Shown: in pieces, positions 55,668 to 64,000 of the stretch
Position numbering within the stretch: position 1 is the first letter of the stretch
How the letters are laid out: each line of letters begins with the position of its first letter
Assembly (NCBI RefSeq): GCF_037893015.1
Contig: NC_133658.1
Coordinates: 251,664,518-251,728,517, forward strand
From: Macrotis lagotis
Taxonomy: Eukaryota > Chordata > Mammalia > Peramelemorphia > Peramelidae
DNA: 64,000 bases
Direction: 5' to 3'
Program-made: the position numbers and the translations under genes
Notes under the pieces: model-generated
Seen by the model: only the letters and a program-made list of their open reading frames with translations
Told to the model about the DNA's origin: nothing
The model's database searches: none

Positions 55668-56115
55668 TCCCCCTTCCTTTCTTTTGCCACAGCCTTAGTC
55701 CAGGTACTCATTGTCTCTTACCTGGGTTACTAATAGGTCCCTAATTGTTCTCCCTGGCTCTCCCCTCCCAGCTCCATGCTCCACATAGCTGTCAAATTGA
55801 TATTTTTAAAACACAGTTCTAGTCATGTCACTTTCCTACTCAGGAGTTTCAGTGGTTTCCTATTGCCTATAGGATAAAATGCAAACTTTTGTTTGGCATA
55901 TAAAGCCCTTCACATTCTGGCTTCTGCCTGCATTCCCAGCCAGATTACATATTATTATGATTCACACTTTGCATCAGGCAAACTGGCTTACTTCCTGTCT
56001 CAGTACACATCATTCTATCTCCCCACTTTTGTCTCTTGGGATCTTTGGCTGCCTTTCAAGGCTCAATTTCAATGCCCTCTCATTCAAGAGGCCCTTCCTA
56101 ATTCTCATAGACACA
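54950..56115 (+). mobile_element. L3/CR1-type LINE fossil, split by a polypyrimidine expansion
   Basis: The first part (54950-55370) carries CAGAATTCTATCCTGAG, ACTCTATGTGGGTGATGCTC (the RT catalytic region) and ATCAACAAACCCAAAACAG. The second (55690-56115) carries GTTACTAATAGGTCCCTAAT, TTTCCTATTGCCTATAGGAT and GCCCTTCCTAATTC. The same family occurs at 5790-6860. Frames are broken. Confidence 0.7.
55372..55685. repeat. ~310-bp polypyrimidine tract, (TTTC)n and (TC)n
   Basis: Almost uninterrupted C/T on the plus (coding) strand: (CTTT)n at about 55437-55509, mixed CCTT/CTTT units, then (TC)n at 55602-55662. Confidence 0.97.
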
Positions 56116-57887
56116 AGTGAAAAAGAGAGAGGATCAAAAGTCCATAGATTTTGAATGGGAAGGGACCTTAGAGATCTCCTGGTAATGTCCTTTCATTTTA
56201 CTGAGGTTTAAAGATTTAAAGGAACTTGCCCAAGGTCAGCACATGGAAGAGTCAAGATTCTAATTAGGTTCTGTGGCTCCAAATCCAGTGTTCTTTCCAT
56301 GATATCACACAATTCCTACTTGGAAGAAGTCTCAGTTTCCTTGTTTTTTAAATGAGGGATTTGGTCTATATGATTCTCAAGGTACCTTTCAATCTGAGAA
56401 CTATGTGTCTGTATATGAACTTAAGCTTGTTTCAGAATCCTTGCCTCTTAGGGAGTAGTAGAAAGAATATTGCACCCGCAACCAGAAAATCTGGGTTTGC
56501 CTCCTGCTTCTACCATTAAATAGTTATGTTCCCTTGGACAAATCATTCAACTGATTTCTGAGCCTCAGCTTTTTTCTTACAAACAAATGACTAGCATTGC
56601 TTTCTTGTTAGAACTATTCTGAAGGAAATAGTTTATTAACTTTAAATGCTATAGAACTGTGACTTTTGTTCTTAGCTGGGAATTATGTTAGAGATCATGT
56701 GGTTCTTTATTCTAATTTTCCCAAGGATGGAGAAACTGAGGCCCCAGAGGGGGAAGGGACTTTTCCAAGGTAACAGAGTAAGTGGAACAGCCAAGGCAAA
56801 GAACCCAGATCTTGTGACTTCCAGTCTAGAGCTCCTTCTGCTACACTGGGATGATGCCATTTACTTTGTTAAAAGCTGCAGCCCACTGAGCAATGAAGCT
56901 GCTCCCATGGAATTACCTTAATTTTGGAAGCTCAACAAACAAATAAATGCTGAGATGTCCAGACTTCAGATAGCCATGTCTGAGATATAACTCAGGTGTG
57001 TGTGCCTTCATACTGATTAATGGTCTTTGAGTTGACCATTACATGAATAACTGGAATATGTATATCCCTTGTGAATTTTTGTTTAGGAAATAAATTTAAA
57101 AGTTGGATTTTAGTATGAGGTATGAGGAGCCTGATGTTATGAATTTTGTGTTATGAATTCTCATTCTTGCTTCTTACTGAGCCCTAGATGGTCTTTGGTA
57201 AGTCATTTGGTCTATTTCCATATCTGTAAAATGAGGAAGTTGGAGCTGATTAGCCCTAAGATACTTTTGTCAATAATAATGATGATAATGATAATTCACA
57301 TTTCTAAAACACTTTAGGATGTTGAAAGCAGTCTCTATCTGCATCTAGTATTCTGATTTGGTACAATGAAATGAGTACTGGACTTAGACTCAGTAGACCT
57401 GAATTGGGGTTTTGAATGTCCATTTGGCAGTCATGGGACTTTTGGCAAATCACTTTCCCTCTCTGAGTCTCTATTTTCTTATCTGTAAAATGGTAGTAAG
57501 AATAGAACTTTGTGAAGCTACCTGCTTCTCAGAGTTGTTTTGAGAAAAGTGGTTTGTAAAACACAACATGAATTTAGCCACAATGATGCTTATTTTTTTT
57601 TAAATTATTCTCATCTTGCAGAAGAAACAAGGGATTTCCTCACTAGATCCAGGACTGGTGCATCTTCTCATTTGGAAACTGCAGAAAGATAAACATATAT
57701 AGGAAGTCTCCAGTCTAGAAATCTCCCTATAGCACTGGGACAGAGAGGTTCAGGGCTTGCAGACCGGGCTTTCAATTTAGGACTCAGCATTTGCAAATAT
57801 TTCTCTTAGAGCATTTCATTTTGAAGGAAGGAAGGAAATCAATATTTTCTATGCCAGGCATTTTGCTAAGTACTTTGCAAATATCTT
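56116..57887. other. Intronic DNA with MIR-like elements, no exon
   Basis: Reverse MIR-like fragments at about 56140-56310 and 56670-56860, and plus-strand MIR-like at 56460-56640, 57150-57260 and 57370-57560 (TATCTGTAAAATGGTAGTAA). No exon recognised. Confidence 0.5.
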
Positions 57888-58032
57888 TTTTTTGCAAGGC
57901 AATGGGGTTAAGTGGCTTGCTCAAGGCCACACAGCTAGATAATTATTAAGTGTCTGAGGTCACATTTGAACTCAGGTACTCCTGACTCCAGGGCCAGTGC
58001 TCTATCCACTGTGCCACTTAGCCACCCCATAA
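57888..58032 (-). mobile_element. Short tRNA-derived SINE inside a MIR-like element
   Basis: Reverse copy flanked by TTTGCAAATATCTT at 57874-57887 and 58033-58046; the surrounding 57840-58230 is a reverse MIR-like element. Confidence 0.9.
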
Positions 58033-58493
58033 TTTGCAAATATCTTACAACAACCCTAGGAGCATTATAATGCTATAACTATCCCCATTTTACAGGGGAG
58101 GAAACTGAGGTTGATGGTGGTTAAGTGATTTATGTGGAGTTATACAGCTAGTGATTGAGGTTGGATTTGAATTCATGTCTTTCTGACTTGAAAATTAGTG
58201 CTCTGTCCACTGTGCCATCTAATGGCCTCCATGAGGCAGGATGCTCCCCAAGACAAGGTTCATTTTACTCTGTGTTTTATTTCTGCACCTTTGATGCTCT
58301 AAGGAAGTTATATTTCCTGTGATGCGAGGGAGGGATAAGGGAAGAAAGAGGCACATGGGAGAGGGGACCTGATTGAGGTCATTTGGAGAAACTGGATGAT
58401 GATCCCTCCTCCTCCCCGGTCAGTATTATTTTCTTACTTGATTTCCTTACAATTTTAGATATTTATGATCATATTATATGCCTAATATAACAG

Positions 58494-58740
58494 GAGGCAG
58501 CTACATGGCTTAGTGTATATGATGCTGATCCTGGAGTCGGGAAGACCTGAGTTCAAATTTTACCTCAGACACTCACTTAGTTAACCTGGGCAAGTCATTT
58601 AACTACTGCCTGCCTTAATCCACTGGAGAAGGAATAGGCAAATTATTTTAGTTTCTTTGCTAAGAAGACTGAAAATAGGGTCATAAAGAATTGGATCTGA
58701 CTGAACAACCACAAATATCTAATACAAATATATAGCATAT
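58494..58740 (+). mobile_element. SINE of the third type, plus strand
   Basis: Head GGCAGCTACATGGCTTAGTG, body GACCTGAGTTCAAATTTTAC and tail GAAAATAGGGTCATAAAGAA, then GGATCTGACTGAACAACC. Confidence 0.75.
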
Positions 58741-59794
58741 TCAAATTGGGTTTCTAATTTTATCAGTATTCATGATCATAGATGAAAATTCTCAGGAAAT
58801 ACCACTATATGAATAACCAGGGTAACTGAGTGACTCAGAACCTCTCCTTGGACACTGTGGAAACTGGGGTCTTTCTTCCTCCTAAGGGTCTGAGGTTCCC
58901 TATTTGTAAAATGTATTGGGGGGGAAGAGGATCAATATTGGTCTAATTGATTCCTAAAATTCCTTCTAACTCTGATACACAGAATGAGTCTTGTGAACTT
59001 TTTTGGCTAATGGAAACAATGTCATTAGGAAGACTGATTGGAGAAATTGGGGGTGTTTACCCTGAGGAAGAGGAGGTTCAAGGGAAATATAAGTCATTGT
59101 TAAGACTCTCATGGGAAAGAGGGATAAAATTTGTTGTGGTTGGTCCAAGAGAGCAGGACTTGGAGCAATGGGTTGAACTATGATCTTTGGATTTTAGATT
59201 TAGAGAAGGAAGAAATTTTTGAAGTGAATGACCCACCTTTGGAGGTCTTAGAATTTAAAGCCAGAGGGGACCTTAATGAATTTTATATATGAGGAAAATG
59301 AGGTCTTTTCCAAGAGAATAATTGACTTGCCTAAGTCCACATAGGTAGAACCAGAATTCTAATTTATCCCCATTGATTCCAAATCTAGTGATAATTTAAA
59401 TATACTATATTGCCTTAGTAGATTTCCCATTACTAAAGGTCTTAAAGTAATAGTAATTAACAATAATAACAACAACAATAATAATAACTAGAAGTTATAT
59501 AATACTGTAAGGCTTATAAAGCATATAAATATTATCTTTTGATCCTTATGATAACTGTGAAGGTAAATGCTTACATTATTCCTACTTAACAGATAAGAAA
59601 ATTGAGTTAAGTTCTTACCCATGGTCATACAGTAAGTGTCTGAGGCCAGCCCCAATACTCTATTCACTGCATCATCTAGTGACCCTACCAGGGTCACTTA
59701 ACTATAAAGTATTTAAATTCGAATTTGAACTCAGGTCTTCCTAACTCCAGGCAGCTAGGTGGCACAATACATAGACGTCAGAAGGACTTGAATG
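58741..59794. other. Intronic DNA with CR1-type and MIR-like fragments
   Basis: About 59020-59180 is a plus CR1/L2-type ORF2 C-terminal fragment related to 39060-39190. About 59440-59700 is a reverse MIR-like element with an AAT-rich start. No exon. Confidence 0.45.
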
Positions 59795-60040
59795 TGTCTA
59801 TTAGTGTTCCTATTTTTTCACATCCCCTCCAACATTTGTCATTTTTCTTTTCTACCACATCAGTCAATCCAATAGGTATGAGGGGGTACCCCAGGGTAGT
59901 TTTAGTATGCATTTCTCTAAACAATAGTGATTTAGAGCATTTTTTTTCATGCAACTAGGGATAGCTTTGATTTCTTTATCTGAAAACTACCTGTTCATAA
60001 CCTTTAACCAATTTTTATATTAATTGAGATATGATTTATA
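59795..60040 (-). mobile_element. L1 LINE ORF2 C-terminal fragment
   Basis: Aligns by eye with 14330-14530 (CATTTCTCTAAACAATAGTG, ATTTAGAGCATTTTTTTTCA, CCTGTTCATAACCTTTAACC). Confidence 0.65.
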
Positions 60041-60071
60041 GTCTTATAAATTTGACTTATCTCTCTGTTTC

Positions 60072-60072
<1 letters not shown>

Positions 60073-60120
<48 letters not shown>
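60073..60120. repeat. (CTAT)n microsatellite
   Basis: About 12 CTAT units. Confidence 0.97.
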
Positions 60121-60234
60121 TGGAGAAATGAGGCCTTATTCAGAGAAGTTTTCAGAGAAGTCTCCCCTTTCTCCCTAGTTTTCTGTTTTCCTTTTAATTC
60201 TGCCTATATTGGTTTTGTTTGTACAAGACCTTTT

Positions 60235-61168
60235 AAATTTGATGTAATTTAACTGCTATACCATTTAGAGCATATATATTTAGTATTGATGTTACTTTGG
60301 TACCTTTTATTAAAATGTAATTTCCCTGCTAATTTCTTTTTTTCAAAACTGGTTTTATGTGGTTTATAGGGTTAAATGATTTATCCAAGTCACACAGTTA
60401 ATAAGTATCAAGTGTCTGATGCTGGAGTTGAACTCAAGTCCTCCTTACTTCAGAGTCAGTGCTCTATTCATTGTGCCATCTAACTCTTTTAATTAGATCT
60501 ATTTTTGCTTTTGCTTTCTCTCAGATCATGATTGCTGCTCCTGCTTTTCTTTTCTCCCTTTTTTACTTCAGGTGAAGCATGATATATTCTGCTCTAGTCT
60601 CTTACCTTTACTCTGCGTCTCTCTATTTCAAATGTGTTTCTTGTAAACTGTATATTGTAAGAGTCTAATTTTTAATCCATTATGCTATCTGCTTCCATTT
60701 TATGGGTGAGTTCATTCCATTCACATTCATAATTATGATTATTAGTTGTGTATTTCTATCCACTCCACTTCCCCCATTTTCTCCTCCTCAAAAGTGTTTT
60801 GCTTCTGACCACTACCTCCCCAATCCACTCTCCCTTCTCTCAAGCTTCTCTCCTCTTATTCCCCTCCCCTCCTACTTAATTGTAGTGTAACTGTTATTTC
60901 TATATTCAACTGTATATTATTTTTTCTTTGAGTGAATTTCAATGAGAGTAAGGTTCAAGTATTACCTGCCAACCACCCCCATCCTCATCTTCTATTCCAC
61001 TGAAATAGCCTTTTTGTGTCTCTTTTATGTGAGATAATTTATCCCATTCTACCTCTAACTTTCCCCTTCTCCCTGTGCATCCTTCTTTTTCATCCATTAA
61101 TATTTTTTTTGGATATCATTCCATCATAGTCAACTCATGCCCTTTATGTGTACTACATCTAATTGCCT

Positions 61169-61199
<31 letters not shown>

Positions 61200-61790
61200 A
61201 ATAAAGTTTTTAGGAGTTAAAAATATCATCTTTCCATGTGGGAATGTAAGCAGTTTAACTTATTGAATCCCTTGTGATTTTTCTTTACTGTTAACTTTTT
61301 TTTGCTTCTCTTGAATCTGGAATTTGAAAGTCAAATGTTCAATTCTGGTCATTTTCATCAAGAATGCTTGAAAGTACTCTATTTCATTAAATATCTATTT
61401 TTCTGCTGAAGAATTATACTGTTTTGCTGAATAAGTAATTCTTGGTTGTAATCCTAGCTCATTTGTCCTCCAGAATATTATATAACTAGCCTTCTGATTC
61501 TTCTGTGGTTCCATGATATTTGAATTGTTTCTTTCTGGCTACTTGCAATATTTTCTCCTTGACCTGGGAGCTCTGGAATATTGCACTAAAATATTCCTGA
61601 GAGCTTTCTTTTGGTATTTTTTCAGGAGGTGATTGGTGGATTCTTTTGATTTCTATTTTATCCTCTGGTTCAGGGTAGTTTTCCTTGATAATTTCTTGAA
61701 CTATGATGTCTAGATCTTTTTTTTGATCTTGACTTTTAGATAATGCTATAATTCTTACATTATCTTTCCTCAATCTATTTTCAAGTTATA
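60235..61790 (-). mobile_element. L1 LINE: ORF1 end, long spacer and ORF2 endonuclease start
   Basis: On the minus strand 61773-61486 encodes ORF1 RNA-binding-domain sequence (MRKDNVRIIALSKSQ, IVQEIIKENYPE, KEKILQVARKKQFKYHG). ORF1 should end near 61310. ORF2 then begins only near 60720, where the frame reads MNVNGMNSPIKWKQIA, the start of the L1 endonuclease. About 550 bases of non-coding spacer lie between, with an (AAT)n tract at 61170-61205. Endonuclease sequence continues to about 60235 around a SINE. Confidence 0.75.
60357..60487 (-). mobile_element. Old short SINE inside L1 ORF2
   Basis: Diverged reverse copy (GGTTTATAGGGTTAAATGAT ... CATTGTGCCATCTAACTC). Confidence 0.75.
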
Positions 61791-61994
61791 TTTTTCCATC
61801 GTCAGAAGTGGTGTCTGAATCACCAAAGCTTTCAGCCTACAGATTCTGAGGGGACTGGACAACTGGTCAGAAGGAGATTACAAGGGTACTGGGAACAGGA
61901 CTCTGTTGCATTGTCTGTACTTGTTCTGGGTCAAAGTTTCAGGGTGAAAAGGAGCACAAGCAGGTGCAGGAACCTGATCAAAGTTCCAGGGTGG
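61791..61994. other. Intronic DNA, no feature
   Basis: Nothing recognisable; ends in the target duplication of the next SINE. Confidence 0.4.
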
Positions 61995-62168
61995 GGGCGG
62001 CTAGCTGGCACAGTCGGGGTGGCTAGGTGGCACAGTGGATAAAGCACAGGCCCTGAAGTCAGGAGCACCTGGGTTCAAATCCGGTCTCAGACACTTAATA
62101 ATTACCTAGCTGTGTGGCCTTGGGCAAGCCACTAAACCCCATTTGCCTTGCAAAAACCAAAAAAAAAA
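61995..62168 (+). mobile_element. Short SINE with duplicated head
   Basis: Plus copy with two partial heads in tandem (GGCGGCTAGCTGGCACAGTC then GGGGTGGCTAGGTGGCACAG). AAAGTTCCAGGGTGG at 61980-61994 and 62169-62183 shows that the head duplication was part of the inserted unit. Confidence 0.9.
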
Positions 62169-62506
62169 AAAGTTCCAGGGTGGAAAAAATGGTTTTGCAC
62201 ATAATACTGATGTAGTCACCCCCAAATCCTGCTGTTGGCTTTCTGGGATGGGGTCTGTACTAGACTGTGTTCCATTTTTACTGTAGTGAGATGACTTTCC
62301 TGCCAACTTTTTAAGTTGTCTTGGATTAGAAAATTGTATCACCTCATCCTTTGATTCTGTCACTTCAGAATTTATTTTAAGGTATTACATTACATTGTTT
62401 GAAGGGGAATTTGGGATAGCTCAGGTGAGTCCCTGACTTTACTCCCATTCCACCTGTTTAGGTATTTAGATTACTTCTGAGGACCTTTCCAACTGAGATT
62501 TTGTGC

Positions 62507-62507
<1 letters not shown>

Positions 62508-62554
<47 letters not shown>
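62508..62554. repeat. (TG)n microsatellite
   Basis: About 23 TG units, roughly 420 bases before exon 2. Confidence 0.97.
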
Positions 62555-62556
<2 letters not shown>

Positions 62557-62557
<1 letters not shown>

Positions 62558-62660
62558 CTGGGGTTAGGTGACTTTCCCAGGGTCACACTGTCAAGTGTCT
62601 GGATTTAAACTTAGGTCCTCCTGTCTCTGGTGCTGAGAACTCAATATACTGTACCACCTG
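62557..62660 (-). mobile_element. Old short SINE
   Basis: Diverged reverse copy (CTGGGGTTAGGTGACTTTCC ... CTGTACCACCTGAG). Confidence 0.65.
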
Positions 62661-62972
62661 AGACTTTGTGTTTCATAGGTAATAATAATTATAATCAATA
62701 TTTTATGTGTATTCTAAATTCTTCTCATCTATTGTCTCATTTAATCATGTCAATATTTTGGTGAGGTATGCGTCACTTAATCTGATTTACAGATGGGAAA
62801 ACAGTGGTATAGAGAGTGTGTAAGAGACTTGTCTGATCAGTTAGTGGTAGAAGAATGACTTGGAGCTCAGTGTTTTTTCCCTCACAATAATTCTCTCTGG
62901 AGTTTAATTTGGCTCAGATATTAGAGAAAGGTCTGGAAGGGCTGAGAGTCAAATCTTTTTCTTTTCTTTCAG

Positions 62973-63167
62973 CGGTGACCTGCGCAGTGTCAGAGTGGAG
63001 TGGCTGGAGCCGATGTGTTGAGCCCTGCACTGTTACTTTTCGAGTTCGGAGGAGACAAGTCCTAAGAGAGCCGAGGAATGGCGGTGGTGCCTGCCCGGCA
63101 CTAGAGGAAAGGGCTGGTTGTGTGGAATACTGGAGCCATCAGGGTGTGGAGTGCAAACAGAACCTGA
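62973..63167 (+). CDS. SBSPON: SBSPON-family gene, coding exon 2 (thrombospondin type 1 repeat)
   Basis: This exon follows a pyrimidine-rich acceptor ending TTTCTTTCAG at 62972. Its first two bases, CG, complete the codon begun by the G at 42497, giving alanine 78. Residues 78-142 form one thrombospondin type 1 repeat: WSGWSRC at 86-92, then EPC, the basic run RVRRR at 101-105, NGGGACP at 113-119 and LEERAGC at 121-127. Six cysteines (81, 92, 96, 118, 127, 138) fit three disulfides, and LEERAGC followed by EY is characteristic of the SBSPON family as I remember it. The exon ends at A63167 before GTGAGT, again phase 1, so it is a symmetric 1-1 domain exon of 195 bases. The open frame continues to 63220 but is intronic past the donor. 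No further exon is visible to 64000; the C-terminal part of the family protein must lie downstream. Confidence 0.85.
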
Positions 63168-64000
63168 GTGAGTGCCAAAAGGGGCCAAAGAGGCAAGATG
63201 TAAAGCCAAGTCTTTTCTGAAACAGCAAGTTGGGGAAACTGTCCAAAAGCCCCAAGTATGGACAAGATAGTATGGTATAGTTGTAACCAACTTCCCTAGG
63301 CTTCTTTGAAATCTCAGCTAAAATCCCACCTTCTAAAGGAAGCCTTCCTTAACTCCTCTCAATTCCAGTGCTTTCTCTCTTTTAATTATTTCCCATTTAT
63401 CCTCTATAGAATTTACTTTCTCTGCCTTTGTTTACTTGTTGTCTCCCTCATTAGATTGTAATTTCCTTGAGGGAAGCCATCTGACCTTGATCAAGTCATT
63501 TTCTGACCTTGTTCAAGTCATTTTTCCTTTCACTTTTTTTGTTGAAAAATAGAGGTAGTAAAAGCACTAATCTCATAGATCATTAATAAGAATAGCTTGC
63601 ATTTATATAGCACTTTACCTATCATATCTCTGAATCCTCAAGGTTGAGATAAGTTAAATAACTTGACCAGGATCACTTGGTGAAAAAGTGTATGATTCAG
63701 GATTTGAATTCAGATCTTGAATCTCAGCTTATTTCTTGATACAATTTTACTCTTGCTTGCCCTCTACAGTGAAGATCAAGGGAAATTATAGATGCAAAGA
63801 TTTTGCAAATTTTAAAGCAATATATAAATGTGAGTCATTGTTATCAGAATTATTACTAACTCTGAGGGAACAAAGAATTTTAGACTTAGGAAGAATCTTA
63901 GAGTATATAATTATAGAGCAAAAAAGAGACCTTATTGCATAAAATATAGAATAGGAGTGCTGAAAGGGTTCTTAGAGATCTTAGGAAAGACTAATCCAAT
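63168..64000 (+). other. Intron 2 (start) of the SBSPON-family gene
   Basis: This stretch begins with the GTGAGT donor. From about 63290 to 63480 it resembles the 3' end of L3/CR1 LINEs on the plus strand (CCTTCCTTAACTCC ... TAATTTCCTTGAGG). From about 63590 to 63730 it resembles a minus-strand MIR-like element, and 63840-64000 carries repeats of a TTAGAxxTAGGAAG-like module. No exon is visible. Confidence 0.6.

Larger units (their letters stand above)
42498..62972 (+). other. Intron 1 of the SBSPON-family gene
   Basis: The interval is bounded by GT at 42498-42499 and AG at 62971-62972 and joins two phase 1 exons of the same domain architecture. It is about 20.5 kb long and filled with repeats: SINEs, MIR-like elements, a Ty3/Gypsy fossil, L1 and L3/CR1 pieces, a 628 bp tandem duplication and long TA, TC, CTAT and TG tracts. 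I see no convincing additional coding exon inside it, although a small alternative exon cannot be excluded by eye. Confidence 0.8.

Noticed and set aside
55325..55711. 128-codon minus-strand frame rich in Arg, Glu and Lys
   Set aside because: Direct translation of the TTTC/TC microsatellite.

Overview
The window is vertebrate, almost certainly marsupial, nuclear DNA. It carries more than 30 copies of a tRNA-derived SINE whose body (GTGGATAAAGCACCGGCCC, then GGTTCAAATCC, then TTAATAATTACCTAGC) I recognise from marsupial genomes, together with marsupial-type L1, RTE and L3/CR1 fossils, MIR-like elements and many long CA, GA, TA and TC microsatellites. The exact SINE version looks Australian, possibly dasyurid; that is a weak inference. 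Nothing bacterial or plasmid-like is present.

Only one protein-coding gene is supported: the 5' part of a plus-strand gene of the SBSPON (somatomedin B and thrombospondin type 1 domain) family. Its first coding exon (42266-42497) encodes a signal peptide and a cysteine-rich somatomedin B domain inside a GC- and CpG-rich segment. After a 20.5 kb intron, the second coding exon (62973-63167) encodes a thrombospondin type 1 repeat. Both junctions have canonical GT/AG sites and phase 1 joints, and the split codon closes to alanine. The remaining 3' exons lie beyond the window.

Layout: 1-17 kb is repeat-rich intergenic DNA (SINEs, L1 3' ends, an L3/CR1 reverse transcriptase fossil, MIR-like elements and a roughly 0.4-0.5 kb dispersed family). 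17.4-21 kb is one decayed RTE-clade LINE interrupted by two SINEs. 21-34 kb has microsatellites, L1 pieces with ORF1, nested SINEs and an L1/mRNA chimeric insertion. 34-42 kb is partly single-copy DNA with an L1 reverse transcriptase fossil and a locally duplicated CR1-type fragment. 42.2-63.2 kb is the gene; its intron holds a Ty3/Gypsy RT-RNase H fossil, a 628 bp tandem duplication, an L1 with a long ORF1-ORF2 spacer and a 300 bp polypyrimidine tract.

The most interesting observations are about mobile-element biology: the chimeric retro-insertion at 23.0-23.6 kb; two SINE groups that appear to use different LINE machineries (short SINE with L1-type target sites, long SINE with an RTE-like tail); the Ty3/Gypsy fossil; and the recent tandem duplications. 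I found no clear new gene system.
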